Assembly (NCBI GenBank): GCA_965601485.1
Contig: OZ271846.1
Location: 1,922,001 to 1,986,000 of the forward strand
DNA length: 64,000 nt
Reading direction: 5' to 3'
Source of the DNA: Methylotenera_A aquatica
Lineage (GTDB): Bacteria; Pseudomonadota; Gammaproteobacteria; Burkholderiales; Methylophilaceae
Below, in pieces: positions 43,327 to 52,200 of this stretch (position 1 is its first letter; each line of letters begins with the position of its first letter). The notes under the pieces are model-generated. The model searched no databases and was not told where the DNA came from. It saw only the letters and a list, made by a program, of their open reading frames with translations. A program made the position numbers and the translations under genes.

Positions 43327-43328
43327 CC

Positions 43329-43958
43329 ATGCAAGTGCTTGGCCGCGATTTAGGTCGTACCGATTACCAAACCACATTGGCAGCCATGCAAGCTTTTACC
43401 ACCAATCGCACTGCCGAAACCGCTGATGAATGCTGGCTAACCGAGCATGACAGCGTGTATACCTTAGGCTTAAATCGTCAAGGCACCCGATTCCCCGCCA
43501 ATGCGATTCCAGTAGTGCCAGTCGACCGTGGAGGAAAAATTACTTATCATGGCATTGGCCAAGTGATTATTTATGTGCTGGTGGATTTAAAACGCCGTCA
43601 GTTGAATGTGCGCCAATTGGTTCAAATCATGGAGTCTTGCATGATTGAATTATTAGCCCGCTTTAATATTGATGCCGACACCAAAAAAGACGCGCCTGGT
43701 GTGTATGTGTGGTTAAACGGACAACAGCAAAAAATTGCCTCATTGGGTTTGCGCCTTAAGAATCAATGCAGTTATCATGGCCTTAGTTTAAATGTGGATA
43801 TGGATTTAAGCCCATTTAGCGCCATAGACCCATGCGGTTTCGCTGGTTTGCAAATGACGCAAACCAAAGACTTGGGCATTGAGAAAACGCCGCAAGAACT
43901 CGGGCAAGCGTTACTGCAATTATTGAAGGAAAAATTAGCACATGACCGATTTAACTAG
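43329..43958 (+). CDS. lipB: octanoyl-[acyl-carrier-protein]:protein octanoyltransferase
   Basis: LipB moves octanoate from acyl carrier protein to lipoyl domains. The 209-residue protein shows EHDSVYTLGLNRQGTRF and the signature DRGGKITYHGIGQVIIYVL. The catalytic Lys is in KIASLGLRLKN and the catalytic Cys in IDPCGFAGLQMTQ. The family usually has YHGPGQ; here Ile replaces Pro. It is preceded by ybeD and overlaps lipA by 17 bp. Confidence 0.95.
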   Translation: MQVLGRDLGRTDYQTTLAAMQAFTTNRTAETADECWLTEHDSVYTLGLNRQGTRFPANAIPVVPVDRGGKITYHGIGQVIIYVLVDLKRRQLNVRQLVQIMESCMIELLARFNIDADTKKDAPGVYVWLNGQQQKIASLGLRLKNQCSYHGLSLNVDMDLSPFSAIDPCGFAGLQMTQTKDLGIEKTPQELGQALLQLLKEKLAHDRFN

Positions 43959-44931
43959 TATGGCCATAAACAATTCACCTAACAATAATATGCCCGCCAA
44001 AAAATTGGCAGGCGTTAAGCAAATTGATGCGGAAAAAACTGCACGTATTCCCATTAAAATTATCCCGCAGCCTATGCTACGCAAACCTGAGTGGATTCGC
44101 ATGAAAGTGCCTGATAGCACGCGCTTTCAAGAGATTAAGCAGGTACTGCGTGATAATAAATTGCACACGGTTTGTGAAGAAGCTAGCTGCCCAAATATTG
44201 GCGAATGCTTTAGTGGCGGCACCGCTACGTTTATGATTTTGGGGGATATTTGCACACGGCGCTGCCCGTTTTGCGATGTGGCACATGGAAAACCACTCGC
44301 GCCAGATGTAAACGAACCCGAAAACCTAGCGCGCACCATTGCGCAAATGCGCCTTAAATATGTGGTGATTACTAGCGTTGACCGCGATGATTTAAAAGAC
44401 GGCGGAGCACAACATTTTGTGGATTGCATCCGCGCCGTGCGCGCGGAATCGCCCGCCATTAAAATCGAAATCTTGGTGCCTGATTTTAGAGGTCGCTTAG
44501 AAGTTGCTTTGCATATTTTGCGTAACGCTCCACCAGATGTAATGAACCATAATCTGGAAACAGTTCCACGTTTGTATAAACAAGCACGACCCGGTTCAGA
44601 TTACCAAAATTCATTGAGCTTACTCAAAGAATTTCATGCTATGTACCCAGATGTTCCGACTAAATCTGGCTTGATGCTTGGTCTAGGTGAAACGGATGAT
44701 GAAATTCTGCAAGTGATGCAAGATTTGCGAGCGCACAATGTAAGCATGCTGACCTTAGGTCAATATTTGCAGCCTAGCGTTCACCATTTACCAGTAATGC
44801 GTTATCTTGAACCCGCGATTTTTGAGAGCTTAAAACAAAAAGCCGATGAAATGGGCTTTAATAATACCGCTAGCGGCCCCATGGTAAGAAGTAGTTATCA
44901 CGCCGATGCGCAAGCACAGCGAATCATATAA
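43942..44931 (+). CDS. lipA: lipoyl synthase (radical SAM)
   Basis: LipA inserts two sulfurs into octanoyl groups on lipoyl domains using radical SAM chemistry. The auxiliary cluster cysteines are in VCEEASCPNIGECF, and the radical SAM CxxxCxxC is in DICTRRCPFCDV. VVITSVDRDDLKDGG, MLGLGETDDEI and the C-terminal serine ligand region VRSSYHA (RSSYHA is invariant) complete the picture. The 329-residue protein has a Lys/Asn-rich N-terminal extension of about 40 residues. Its start lies inside lipB, so translation is coupled. Confidence 0.96.
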   Translation: MTDLTSMAINNSPNNNMPAKKLAGVKQIDAEKTARIPIKIIPQPMLRKPEWIRMKVPDSTRFQEIKQVLRDNKLHTVCEEASCPNIGECFSGGTATFMILGDICTRRCPFCDVAHGKPLAPDVNEPENLARTIAQMRLKYVVITSVDRDDLKDGGAQHFVDCIRAVRAESPAIKIEILVPDFRGRLEVALHILRNAPPDVMNHNLETVPRLYKQARPGSDYQNSLSLLKEFHAMYPDVPTKSGLMLGLGETDDEILQVMQDLRAHNVSMLTLGQYLQPSVHHLPVMRYLEPAIFESLKQKADEMGFNNTASGPMVRSSYHADAQAQRII

Positions 44932-44966
44932 TCTGCACAAATGCCAAGCCTTAAATAAGGATTAAT

Positions 44967-46262
44967 ATGGTTCCACATTTAACAACCGCACTCAATGGCC
45001 CGCTACTCAGCATAGAAAAGCGCATGCTAGAAGACATGCCTAAAATCGAGCACTGGTTCCGATCACAGTGGTTAGAATACGCCTCGCCTTTTTATGCTTC
45101 GGTAGATTTACGCAATGCGGGTTTTAAACTAGCGCCTGTAGACACCAACTTATTTCCAGGCGGATTTAACAATCTGAATCCGGAATTTTTAAGCTTAAGT
45201 GTGCAAGCCGCACAAGTGGCTGTTGAAAAAATCTGTCCCGAAGCACATCGTTTAATGATTATTCCCGAAAACCACACCCGCAATACCTATTATTTGCGCA
45301 ATGTGGTTGAGTTGGTGAATATTATGAAAGCCGCTGGTTTAGATGTACGCGTAGGGACTATTAACCCCGAAATTACTGAACCCACTAAGCTTGAAACGCA
45401 TGACGGTGAAAAACTTTTATTAGAACCAGTAGTGCGTGTTGGTAACCGCATCAAATTAACCAATAAAGAATTAGGCGATTTTGATAGCTGCGCGATTTTG
45501 CTGAATAATGATTTGTCAGGCGGCGTGCCTGACATCCTTAAAAATCTAGAGCAAAATTTAATTCCGCCATTGCATGCAGGTTGGCACGTTAGACGAAAAT
45601 CGCAACATTTCAAATCCTATAACCGCGTAGTAAGTGAATTTTCATTACTTTTAGGTATTGATGAATGGCTATTAAACCCTTACTTTGAAACCTGTGGTGA
45701 AATTGACTTTCATGCGCGTACGGGCGAAGAATGTCTGGCGTTAAAAGTAGAACAATTACTCACCAAAATAAAAGCAAAATATGCCGAATATGGTGTGACG
45801 CAAGAGCCGTTTGTGATTGTAAAAGCCGATGCAGGCACTTACGGCATGGGCATTATGACGGTTAAATCGCCAGAAGATGTACGTGATTTAAATCGCAAAG
45901 CGCGCAATAAAATGTCGGTAATTAAAGAAGGCCAGCAAGTGTCTGAGGTGATTATTCAGGAAGGCGTTTACACCTTTGAAAGTATTAACGACGCTGTGGC
46001 TGAACCTGTTGTATATATGATGGATCATTTTGTGATTGGCGGTTTTTACCGCGTGCACACTGGCCGTGCAATTGATGAAAATTTAAATGCCCCTGGTTCC
46101 CATTTTGAGCCTTTAGCATTTGAAAAGCCTTGTAGCCTACCTAGCTGTACAGGTTCGCCAGACATTGTGCCTAATCGCTTTTATGCCTACGGCGTAGTGG
46201 CACGCTTGGCCTTATTGGCCGCCGCGATTGAGTTGCAAGAATTAGACCCTTTAAATAACTAA
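44967..46262 (+). CDS. gshA: glutamate-cysteine ligase, ATP-grasp-like type
   Basis: This enzyme joins glutamate and cysteine, the first step of glutathione synthesis. The 431-residue sequence resembles the type first described from Acidithiobacillus and common in betaproteobacteria, unlike enterobacterial GshA. Features include YASVDLRNAGFKLAPVDTNL, FPGGFNNLNPEF and IPENHTRNTYYL. FVIVKADAGTYGMGIMTVK resembles an ATP-grasp nucleotide strand, and YMMDHFVIGGFYRVHTGR follows. An AGGA-containing Shine-Dalgarno precedes the ATG. gshB follows after 6 bp, so the pathway is one operon. In methylotrophs glutathione also serves formaldehyde detoxification, which is context only. Confidence 0.92.
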   Translation: MVPHLTTALNGPLLSIEKRMLEDMPKIEHWFRSQWLEYASPFYASVDLRNAGFKLAPVDTNLFPGGFNNLNPEFLSLSVQAAQVAVEKICPEAHRLMIIPENHTRNTYYLRNVVELVNIMKAAGLDVRVGTINPEITEPTKLETHDGEKLLLEPVVRVGNRIKLTNKELGDFDSCAILLNNDLSGGVPDILKNLEQNLIPPLHAGWHVRRKSQHFKSYNRVVSEFSLLLGIDEWLLNPYFETCGEIDFHARTGEECLALKVEQLLTKIKAKYAEYGVTQEPFVIVKADAGTYGMGIMTVKSPEDVRDLNRKARNKMSVIKEGQQVSEVIIQEGVYTFESINDAVAEPVVYMMDHFVIGGFYRVHTGRAIDENLNAPGSHFEPLAFEKPCSLPSCTGSPDIVPNRFYAYGVVARLALLAAAIELQELDPLNN

Positions 46263-46268
46263 AAAAAC

Positions 46269-47225
46269 ATGAAATTTCTTTTTATTCTAGACCCAATCAA
46301 TAGCCTTAAAAGCTATAAAGACACCAGCATCGCCATTATGCGTGAGGTGGCTAAACGCGGTCACAGACTTTATGTTTGCCAGCAGAGTGACGTTTTTTTA
46401 CGCAATCAATTGGTTAAAGTAAATGCCTGTGCGTTTACTTTCAGTAAAGGCGAAAAATGGTATGAGCTAGGTGAAAGCCAAGAGTTATTACCTAGCGAAT
46501 TTAGCGCTGTTTTAATGCGTAAAGATCCACCATTTGATAACGAATATTTGTACAGCACCTATTTATTGGAACTAGCCAGCAATCAGGGCGCACGTGTTTT
46601 GAATAACCCATCTGCGATTCGTGGCTGGAACGAAAAACTATCAATCGCCAAATTTGCACAATTTACGCCAGAATTTTTAGTTACCGCTAGTGATAATTTG
46701 ATTCGCTTATTTTTAGCGGAACATAAAGACATTATCGTCAAACCGCTAGACGGCATGGGCGGTACTGGCATTTTTAGACTAACTGAAACCGACCCTAATA
46801 TTGGCGCCATTTTAGAAACAGCCACAAAATTTGGCACCCAAACCATTATGGCACAGCGCTATTTAACCGCTATTTTGCAGGGCGATAAACGCATTATCGT
46901 GATTAATGGCGAACCATTACCATATGCCTTAGCGCGCATTCCTAAGTCGGGTGAAACGCGTGGTAACTTAGCCGCAGGCGGCACAGGCGTTGTGCATCCA
47001 TTAGGCGCGCGCGATTTAGAAATTGCAAAAACAGTGGGCCCAACACTTAAACAAGAAGGCTTATTTTTAGTTGGGCTTGATGTGATTGGTGATTACTTAA
47101 CCGAAATTAATGTGACTAGCCCCACCGGCATGGTAGAAATTGCCGCACAAACTGCTAGCCTTAGTTTAGCGTGCAATCCTGCCGAAATTTTTATGACCGC
47201 ACTAGAAGGCATTTGCCAGCCATAA
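46269..47225 (+). CDS. gshB: glutathione synthase
   Basis: GshB adds glycine to gamma-glutamylcysteine. The 318-residue ATP-grasp protein has the N-terminal signature FILDPINSLKSYKDTSIAIM, AVLMRKDPPFDNEYLYSTY and NPSAIRGWNEKLSIAKF. The ATP-binding region is IVKPLDGMGGTGIFRL and the late catalytic segment is LVGLDVIGDYLTEINVTSPT. It directly follows gshA, and apbE starts 24 bp after its stop. Confidence 0.96.
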   Translation: MKFLFILDPINSLKSYKDTSIAIMREVAKRGHRLYVCQQSDVFLRNQLVKVNACAFTFSKGEKWYELGESQELLPSEFSAVLMRKDPPFDNEYLYSTYLLELASNQGARVLNNPSAIRGWNEKLSIAKFAQFTPEFLVTASDNLIRLFLAEHKDIIVKPLDGMGGTGIFRLTETDPNIGAILETATKFGTQTIMAQRYLTAILQGDKRIIVINGEPLPYALARIPKSGETRGNLAAGGTGVVHPLGARDLEIAKTVGPTLKQEGLFLVGLDVIGDYLTEINVTSPTGMVEIAAQTASLSLACNPAEIFMTALEGICQP

Positions 47226-47249
47226 TCAAATCACGCTATAGTGGAAATT

Positions 47250-48293
47250 ATGCGCTTACTTTCAATACTTGCCTTTTGTTTACTCCTCACATCTTGCTCT
47301 AGACCAGAACCCATTCATAATACGCAAAGTTACGTCTTTGGTACGCTAGTCGACATTACGATTTATGGTGAAACTGAAGAGGTAGCGCAAGAGTTATCCG
47401 GTGAAATAATTCGTGATTTTCAAGAATTGCATAACCGCTTGCATGCTTGGCGAGCTAGTGAAATTAATACTCTTAATATTGCGTTCAAACGTAACAATCT
47501 ACCCGCCACCGTTAGGCCCGATGTTGCCGCCATTATTTCAGATGCCACTGCACTTTCTATTCAATCTAAAGGCGCTTTTAACCCTGCCATTGGCGCCTTG
47601 ATTAATTATTGGGGATTTCAAAGCGATGAGTTGAAACCCGTTCAGATTGATGATCTTAAAATAAAAGAGTTATTAAGCCATAACCCACAAATGATTGATA
47701 TTTCGATTAAAAATGGCAAGGCAGCCAGCACAAATCCGCATGTTCAGTTAGACTTAGGTGGTTATGTGAAAGGCTTTGCCCTAGATAGCGCCTTACAAAC
47801 TTTACGCCAGCACGGGGTTAGAAATGCCTTAATTAATGTCGGTGGTAATATAATTGCCTTAGGCCAGCATGGCGATAAACCATGGCGCGTAGGCATTCAG
47901 CACCCTCGTAAACCCAGCGCAATTGCCACACTCGATTTAGAAAGCGGCTGGTCCATTGGAACCTCGGGCGATTATCAACGTTATTTTATTCTTAAAGATA
48001 AGCGCTATTGCCATATTATTGACCCTGCAACAGGCTACCCAGTGACAGGCGTACAAGCTGTTACCGTATTAATACCTCCACAAGCAAATGCAGGCACATT
48101 ATCCGATGTAGCCTCTAAACCAATTTTTATCGCGCAACCAAATCTACGTGCCGAAGTAGCTAAAGAGATGAATGTTGAAAATTTTATGGTGATAGAATCA
48201 GACGTAAAAATTATCACGAGTAGTGCCATGGCCAAGCGCATTACCTGGACCGATGTGGCTACTGCAAAGTATGTTACGCAAATTCAACTTTAA
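47250..48293 (+). CDS. apbE: FAD:protein FMN transferase (ApbE), lipoprotein
   Basis: ApbE attaches FMN covalently to Ser/Thr residues of exported or membrane flavoproteins such as Rnf/Nqr subunits. The 347-residue protein begins at ATG 47250 (an in-frame GTG at 47241 doubles as part of the ribosome site). It has a lipoprotein signal ending LLTSC. Core motifs are YVFGTLVDITIYGE, LNTLN-like EINTLNIAF, FNPAIGALINYWGF, LDLGGYVKGFALD, LINVGGNIIALGQ and the late HIIDPATGYPV. It overlaps the next gene, a NusG-II-domain protein, and begins a three-gene cassette. No FMN-accepting protein is encoded in this window. Confidence 0.93.
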   Translation: MRLLSILAFCLLLTSCSRPEPIHNTQSYVFGTLVDITIYGETEEVAQELSGEIIRDFQELHNRLHAWRASEINTLNIAFKRNNLPATVRPDVAAIISDATALSIQSKGAFNPAIGALINYWGFQSDELKPVQIDDLKIKELLSHNPQMIDISIKNGKAASTNPHVQLDLGGYVKGFALDSALQTLRQHGVRNALINVGGNIIALGQHGDKPWRVGIQHPRKPSAIATLDLESGWSIGTSGDYQRYFILKDKRYCHIIDPATGYPVTGVQAVTVLIPPQANAGTLSDVASKPIFIAQPNLRAEVAKEMNVENFMVIESDVKIITSSAMAKRITWTDVATAKYVTQIQL

Positions 48294-48684
48294 CTTTACA
48301 AAAAATCTTTTCCGCCAACACCCAAAGCCGTTAGCGGGTGATTGGCTCATTCTATTAATTGGCTTAATCAGTGTTATTTGGATGTTTCAGCAATTTTGGC
48401 AAACGGCACCCGCCAGCCAATTTAAAATCAGGCAAGGCAATCATATTGTTGGGATTTTTGATTTAAACCAAACTCGTGACTTAAGCATCAAAGGTGCGCG
48501 GGGTGAGTCACATATCAGCATAGAAAATGGTAAAGTACGATTTAAAAAATCGCCTTGTAACAATCAATATTGCGTTCACCAAGGTTGGTTAAATCGCGCA
48601 GGGCAGGTGGCCATTTGCCTGCCCAATCAAATTAGCCTGCAATTGTTGGGGGCAAAAAGCGCATATGATTCGCTCAATTATTAA
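48271..48684 (+). CDS. NusG domain II-containing membrane-anchored protein
   Basis: A 137-residue protein. ATG 48271 gives a basic start, then one transmembrane helix (DWLILLIGLISVIWMFQQF) and a small extracytoplasmic beta domain. The signature KSPCNNQYCVHQGWLNRAGQ followed by VAICLPNQISLQLLG is that of the NusG domain II-like family. Its two conserved cysteines (CxxxxC) could bind metal or form a disulfide. Such proteins commonly sit next to ApbE and Gx membrane proteins and are thought to belong to extracytoplasmic flavin or redox systems, with no proven function. It overlaps apbE by 23 bp and the Gx gene by 20. Confidence 0.85.
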   Translation: MLRKFNFNFTKNLFRQHPKPLAGDWLILLIGLISVIWMFQQFWQTAPASQFKIRQGNHIVGIFDLNQTRDLSIKGARGESHISIENGKVRFKKSPCNNQYCVHQGWLNRAGQVAICLPNQISLQLLGAKSAYDSLNY

Positions 48685-49216
48685 AATTAGTACTATCAAA
48701 GCGTTTAGCAAACGTACTATTGCGATTCGCACCACTTCAGAAGATCACCAAATCGCCCAATTGACCGCACTAGCAATTGGCCTGCATATGATAGAAGCGA
48801 TTATTCCATCACCCTTACCTGGCGTTAAACCAGGTGTCGCCAATATCGTCACGTTATATGTGCTTTATCAATATGGCTTTAAAACAGCCGCATGGGTAAG
48901 TTTGCTACGAGTATTTGCCAGCAGCCTATTATTGGGTCAATTTTTATCACCCACTTTTATTTTAAGTTTAAGCGGCGCTTTATTCAGCCTGGGGTGCTTA
49001 TGGATTGCCCAAAAATTGCCATCAAACCATTTTAGTGCTATCAGCTTAAGCATACTCGCCGCCTTCGCACATATTGCTGGCCAATTGTTGATAGTTAGAT
49101 TTTGGCTAATTCCACACACAGGAATCGTTTACTTAATACCCATTTTTTGCCTAGCGGCGTTAGTATTTGGGTTGATTAATGGGTTAATTACTTTGAAACT
49201 AATAAATAAACAATAA
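48665..49216 (+). CDS. Gx transporter family / heptaprenyl diphosphate synthase component I-like membrane protein
   Basis: A 183-residue integral membrane protein with about five helices. Recognisable pieces are ALAIGLHMIEAIIPSPLPGV, GVANIVTLYVLYQYGFKTAA and VSLLRVFASSLLLGQF. FILSLSGALFSLGCLW and AHIAGQLLIVRFWLI follow. The family is often annotated as heptaprenyl diphosphate synthase component I, although the sequence is a transporter-like (ECF S-component-like) membrane protein and not a prenyltransferase. The apbE-NusG-II-Gx order suggests flavin transport or flavoprotein assembly, which is inference. It ends at a strong terminator. Confidence 0.82.
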   Translation: MIRSIIKISTIKAFSKRTIAIRTTSEDHQIAQLTALAIGLHMIEAIIPSPLPGVKPGVANIVTLYVLYQYGFKTAAWVSLLRVFASSLLLGQFLSPTFILSLSGALFSLGCLWIAQKLPSNHFSAISLSILAAFAHIAGQLLIVRFWLIPHTGIVYLIPIFCLAALVFGLINGLITLKLINKQ

Positions 49217-49226
49217 AGTACTTGAT

Positions 49227-49267
49227 GCTAAAAAGCCATTTTCAACTATTAAAAATGGCTTTTTAGC
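49227..49267. terminator. bidirectional terminator between the Gx gene and pilY1
   Basis: A perfect 16-bp stem (49227-49242 with 49252-49267) has a 9-base loop, with A and T runs on both sides. It can stop transcription from the apbE cassette (+) and from the pilin operon (-). Confidence 0.9.
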
Positions 49268-49285
49268 TTAAATAATTACAACATA

Positions 49286-52200
49286 TTATTCATTAATTAA
49301 TTCTCGCCAAATAACACGATGATTCGTAAAACCAGATGCAGAACCACCCGTAAAGATTGGTTGTTGCGGCGGGAATTGTGGTGTTGGATTATCTGCCGTC
49401 ACCACATTGATAACGGGTTTACCTTTTATGTAAAGTATATTCATACCGACAATTGGAGCATTGGTTTTACTTGCCACAATATTACCAGCCACAGAAGCAC
49501 CTGTTTTATAGTCCAAGAAGTTAAGCCAACCGTAACCGCCTGGTGAGCAAACGGTATTAGAAGGCACCGTAGTGGGCAACAGTAAAGTACCAAATACTAA
49601 TTGAGCAGGCACAGATTGACGCTCGCCTGTGTCAGGAAAATCAATATACCAGCCTCTTCCTGAGGCGAAATTCACTTGGTTCGCAGGTTGCTGAACGCTT
49701 CTAGAACCTGCACTTGCATTATTGACTAACACCTGATTAACCATTTGTGAGCTAATGCGAGGATTATCTAATGTAGCCGTTAACGTTATATCATCACTAA
49801 TCGCATATATGGACTGCTGTTGGTTATCATTCAAATCACTAGTACCTAAGTATCTACCTGTACCCAAGTACAGAACAGGTTTTCCACCCACCTCAGCCAG
49901 CTCTGGACGAACAGTAATTGGTTGAGGATTGCCGCTTGGGTCTTTTAAAACAGCTATCTTAAATGGATTACTGGATGAATTGGCATTGTTAATGTTAAAG
50001 CGCCAAACATTACCCAATAAATCACCCGCATAAATATACTTGGCTTCATTATTGACTTCAGCATCTGTTATAAATGCATTAATTTTAGCCAACCCACTTG
50101 GTGTAGCCGCATTGCCAACATTGGTATCGTATTTACTGATTATTGTGCCACTTAAAGCGTTCAACACATACAGCGCTCCTTCACCAGGATTGTTGCCAGT
50201 TACATTATTGTAACCAGTAGCAAACACGACTACCCAAGTGCCGTCCGCCTTTTTAGTGATAACAGGATTACCGAAACTAAAACCAATATCGTTATCATCT
50301 GCGCTATCAAACTCCCATAGAAGTTGAGGAGAGTTTGGCACAGTAATATCGAGCGCAAAATAACCCTTACCACCACCATTTAAACCGGCTACTAATATTG
50401 TTTTCCAAACAGCGCTTGTTGGAGATGTACAATTATTGGAACAAATATCGTTCACCACAATATCACCATCAACATAGTAGCTATGGTTTACACCGTTGCC
50501 ATAATTTTTGTCGGCAAGTTTCCACATATTGTCCAACACCATTGTTGGAACATACGCCCAGCGCTCATTGCCAGTAATTGCATCAATCGCATGTAACATA
50601 CCGTCATTGGCGCCAGTATAAATAGTACCCGCACGCAATGCTTGGGACCTTTTAAAAGACCCAACAGCACTATCTGGTCCGTAACCTGGGTCTGCAAAAT
50701 TTGCTTTTGGTGCACCAATATATACAGGCGTCGAATCTACCAAATCACCTAATACCGTTTCACGGAAGCGATATAGTCGATAATCCTCAGTGCCGTCAAT
50801 ATTACTTGCACGATCTTCATAACCATTATTACCGCGTAAAAAATTAACCATTGTTGTACTATTTACTATCAATTTTTGATCGGCAGATAACGTGCTCCAC
50901 TGACTTAAATTAGCAGACAAGAATGCATTGCTAAAATTGCCAGCTTTACCAATTGTATTTAGGTTGTTACTACTAAAGCTACCTAATACACCATTCACGT
51001 TCATATAAATAATGCGACTATCACTAGCTTCTTGAACGATTGATTCAGAAACTTTTGCCTGCATAGTGCCCGTGCATGCTGTTGAAATTTCTGTTTTACA
51101 CTCTAGTGTTGCAGTATCAAATAAGCTTGGTGCAGAACAATTGGCCGATGTAGCACCAGGTCTTACACATTGGTAAGTATTACTACTGCCTTGGCTGGTT
51201 GTTACAACTGTACTTGGGGCTGCACAGGTATCAGCTAGCACATTCTCCACACACCAAGTAGCATCCTCACTCACCTTACCGGTGTCTGTGTTGATGGTTC
51301 TTGCCTCTAAATTACCTGTCCATTTAACGCTTGTGTAACTGGCAACATAGGTAAAATTGTCGCCCGAAACAGGATTTAGTGTACTGGTAGCCGCCGCCGC
51401 ACCAGCCCCAACCTTAGCTGAAATAGAACTTAATGCCTCATCTAAAGAATCCGCTAATTGGTTAGGATCTTTAGCGCTAAAGTAACTACCTTGGCCGTTT
51501 ACTGCAGCATGCCATAAATCATCTACCGCCGTTTGAGAGTCAGCAACTGGTACAGGCCAATTTCTGGTGCCTTGTTTTAACTCATAAAAGTCTCCTTCAC
51601 TGGCTGATTTATAGTCGGAGGTATAAGTCAGTGAGGCATCTACACCAAGACCCAAAGTGAATGTTGTCATGTGTTGCTGTAAGTTGTTATCCGTTGTGGT
51701 AACAAATACATTATTTTCACAAACATCGCCTCTTGTGCCATTTGGCCTTACGCTACCTGTGCAATTACCAAAAGTAGAACTTCGTAAATCGGTATCATAA
51801 TAATACTTAGCTGCATCAGCAAGGCTGTTTAAGCTGGGCGTTCCACCCTCATAAAAAGGCCTGGGCGCAGTCGTTATATCACCATCCATATTACCCACAG
51901 AGCCTGTACCTGCCACATTCACTACATTCGAACCACTATCAGTGTTCCAATAGCCGTCGGTAGTTAAGATAGAAAAGTTTTGCTGACATGAAAATTGAAC
52001 GGGATCAGCACTAAAACCTGGAACAGGGTTTTTGCCTGCAAAAATTCGTCCAACTCTTGTTAATGCCGAACGTAAAGGCGTTCCGGTTTCTGGTTTTGTT
52101 GCCAATAGCATGTCATACCAATCGGCTTTTTGCGCAGAATCGTATTGTGCAATTGGTAGATAATCCACGACACCACTTGAGTTTCTTGGTGCAATCGTAA

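Noticed and set aside
50488..50718. Overlapping frames within pilY1 on both strands
   Set aside because: Long repetitive Thr/Ser-coding DNA leaves other frames open by chance; none has a start context or recognisable domain.
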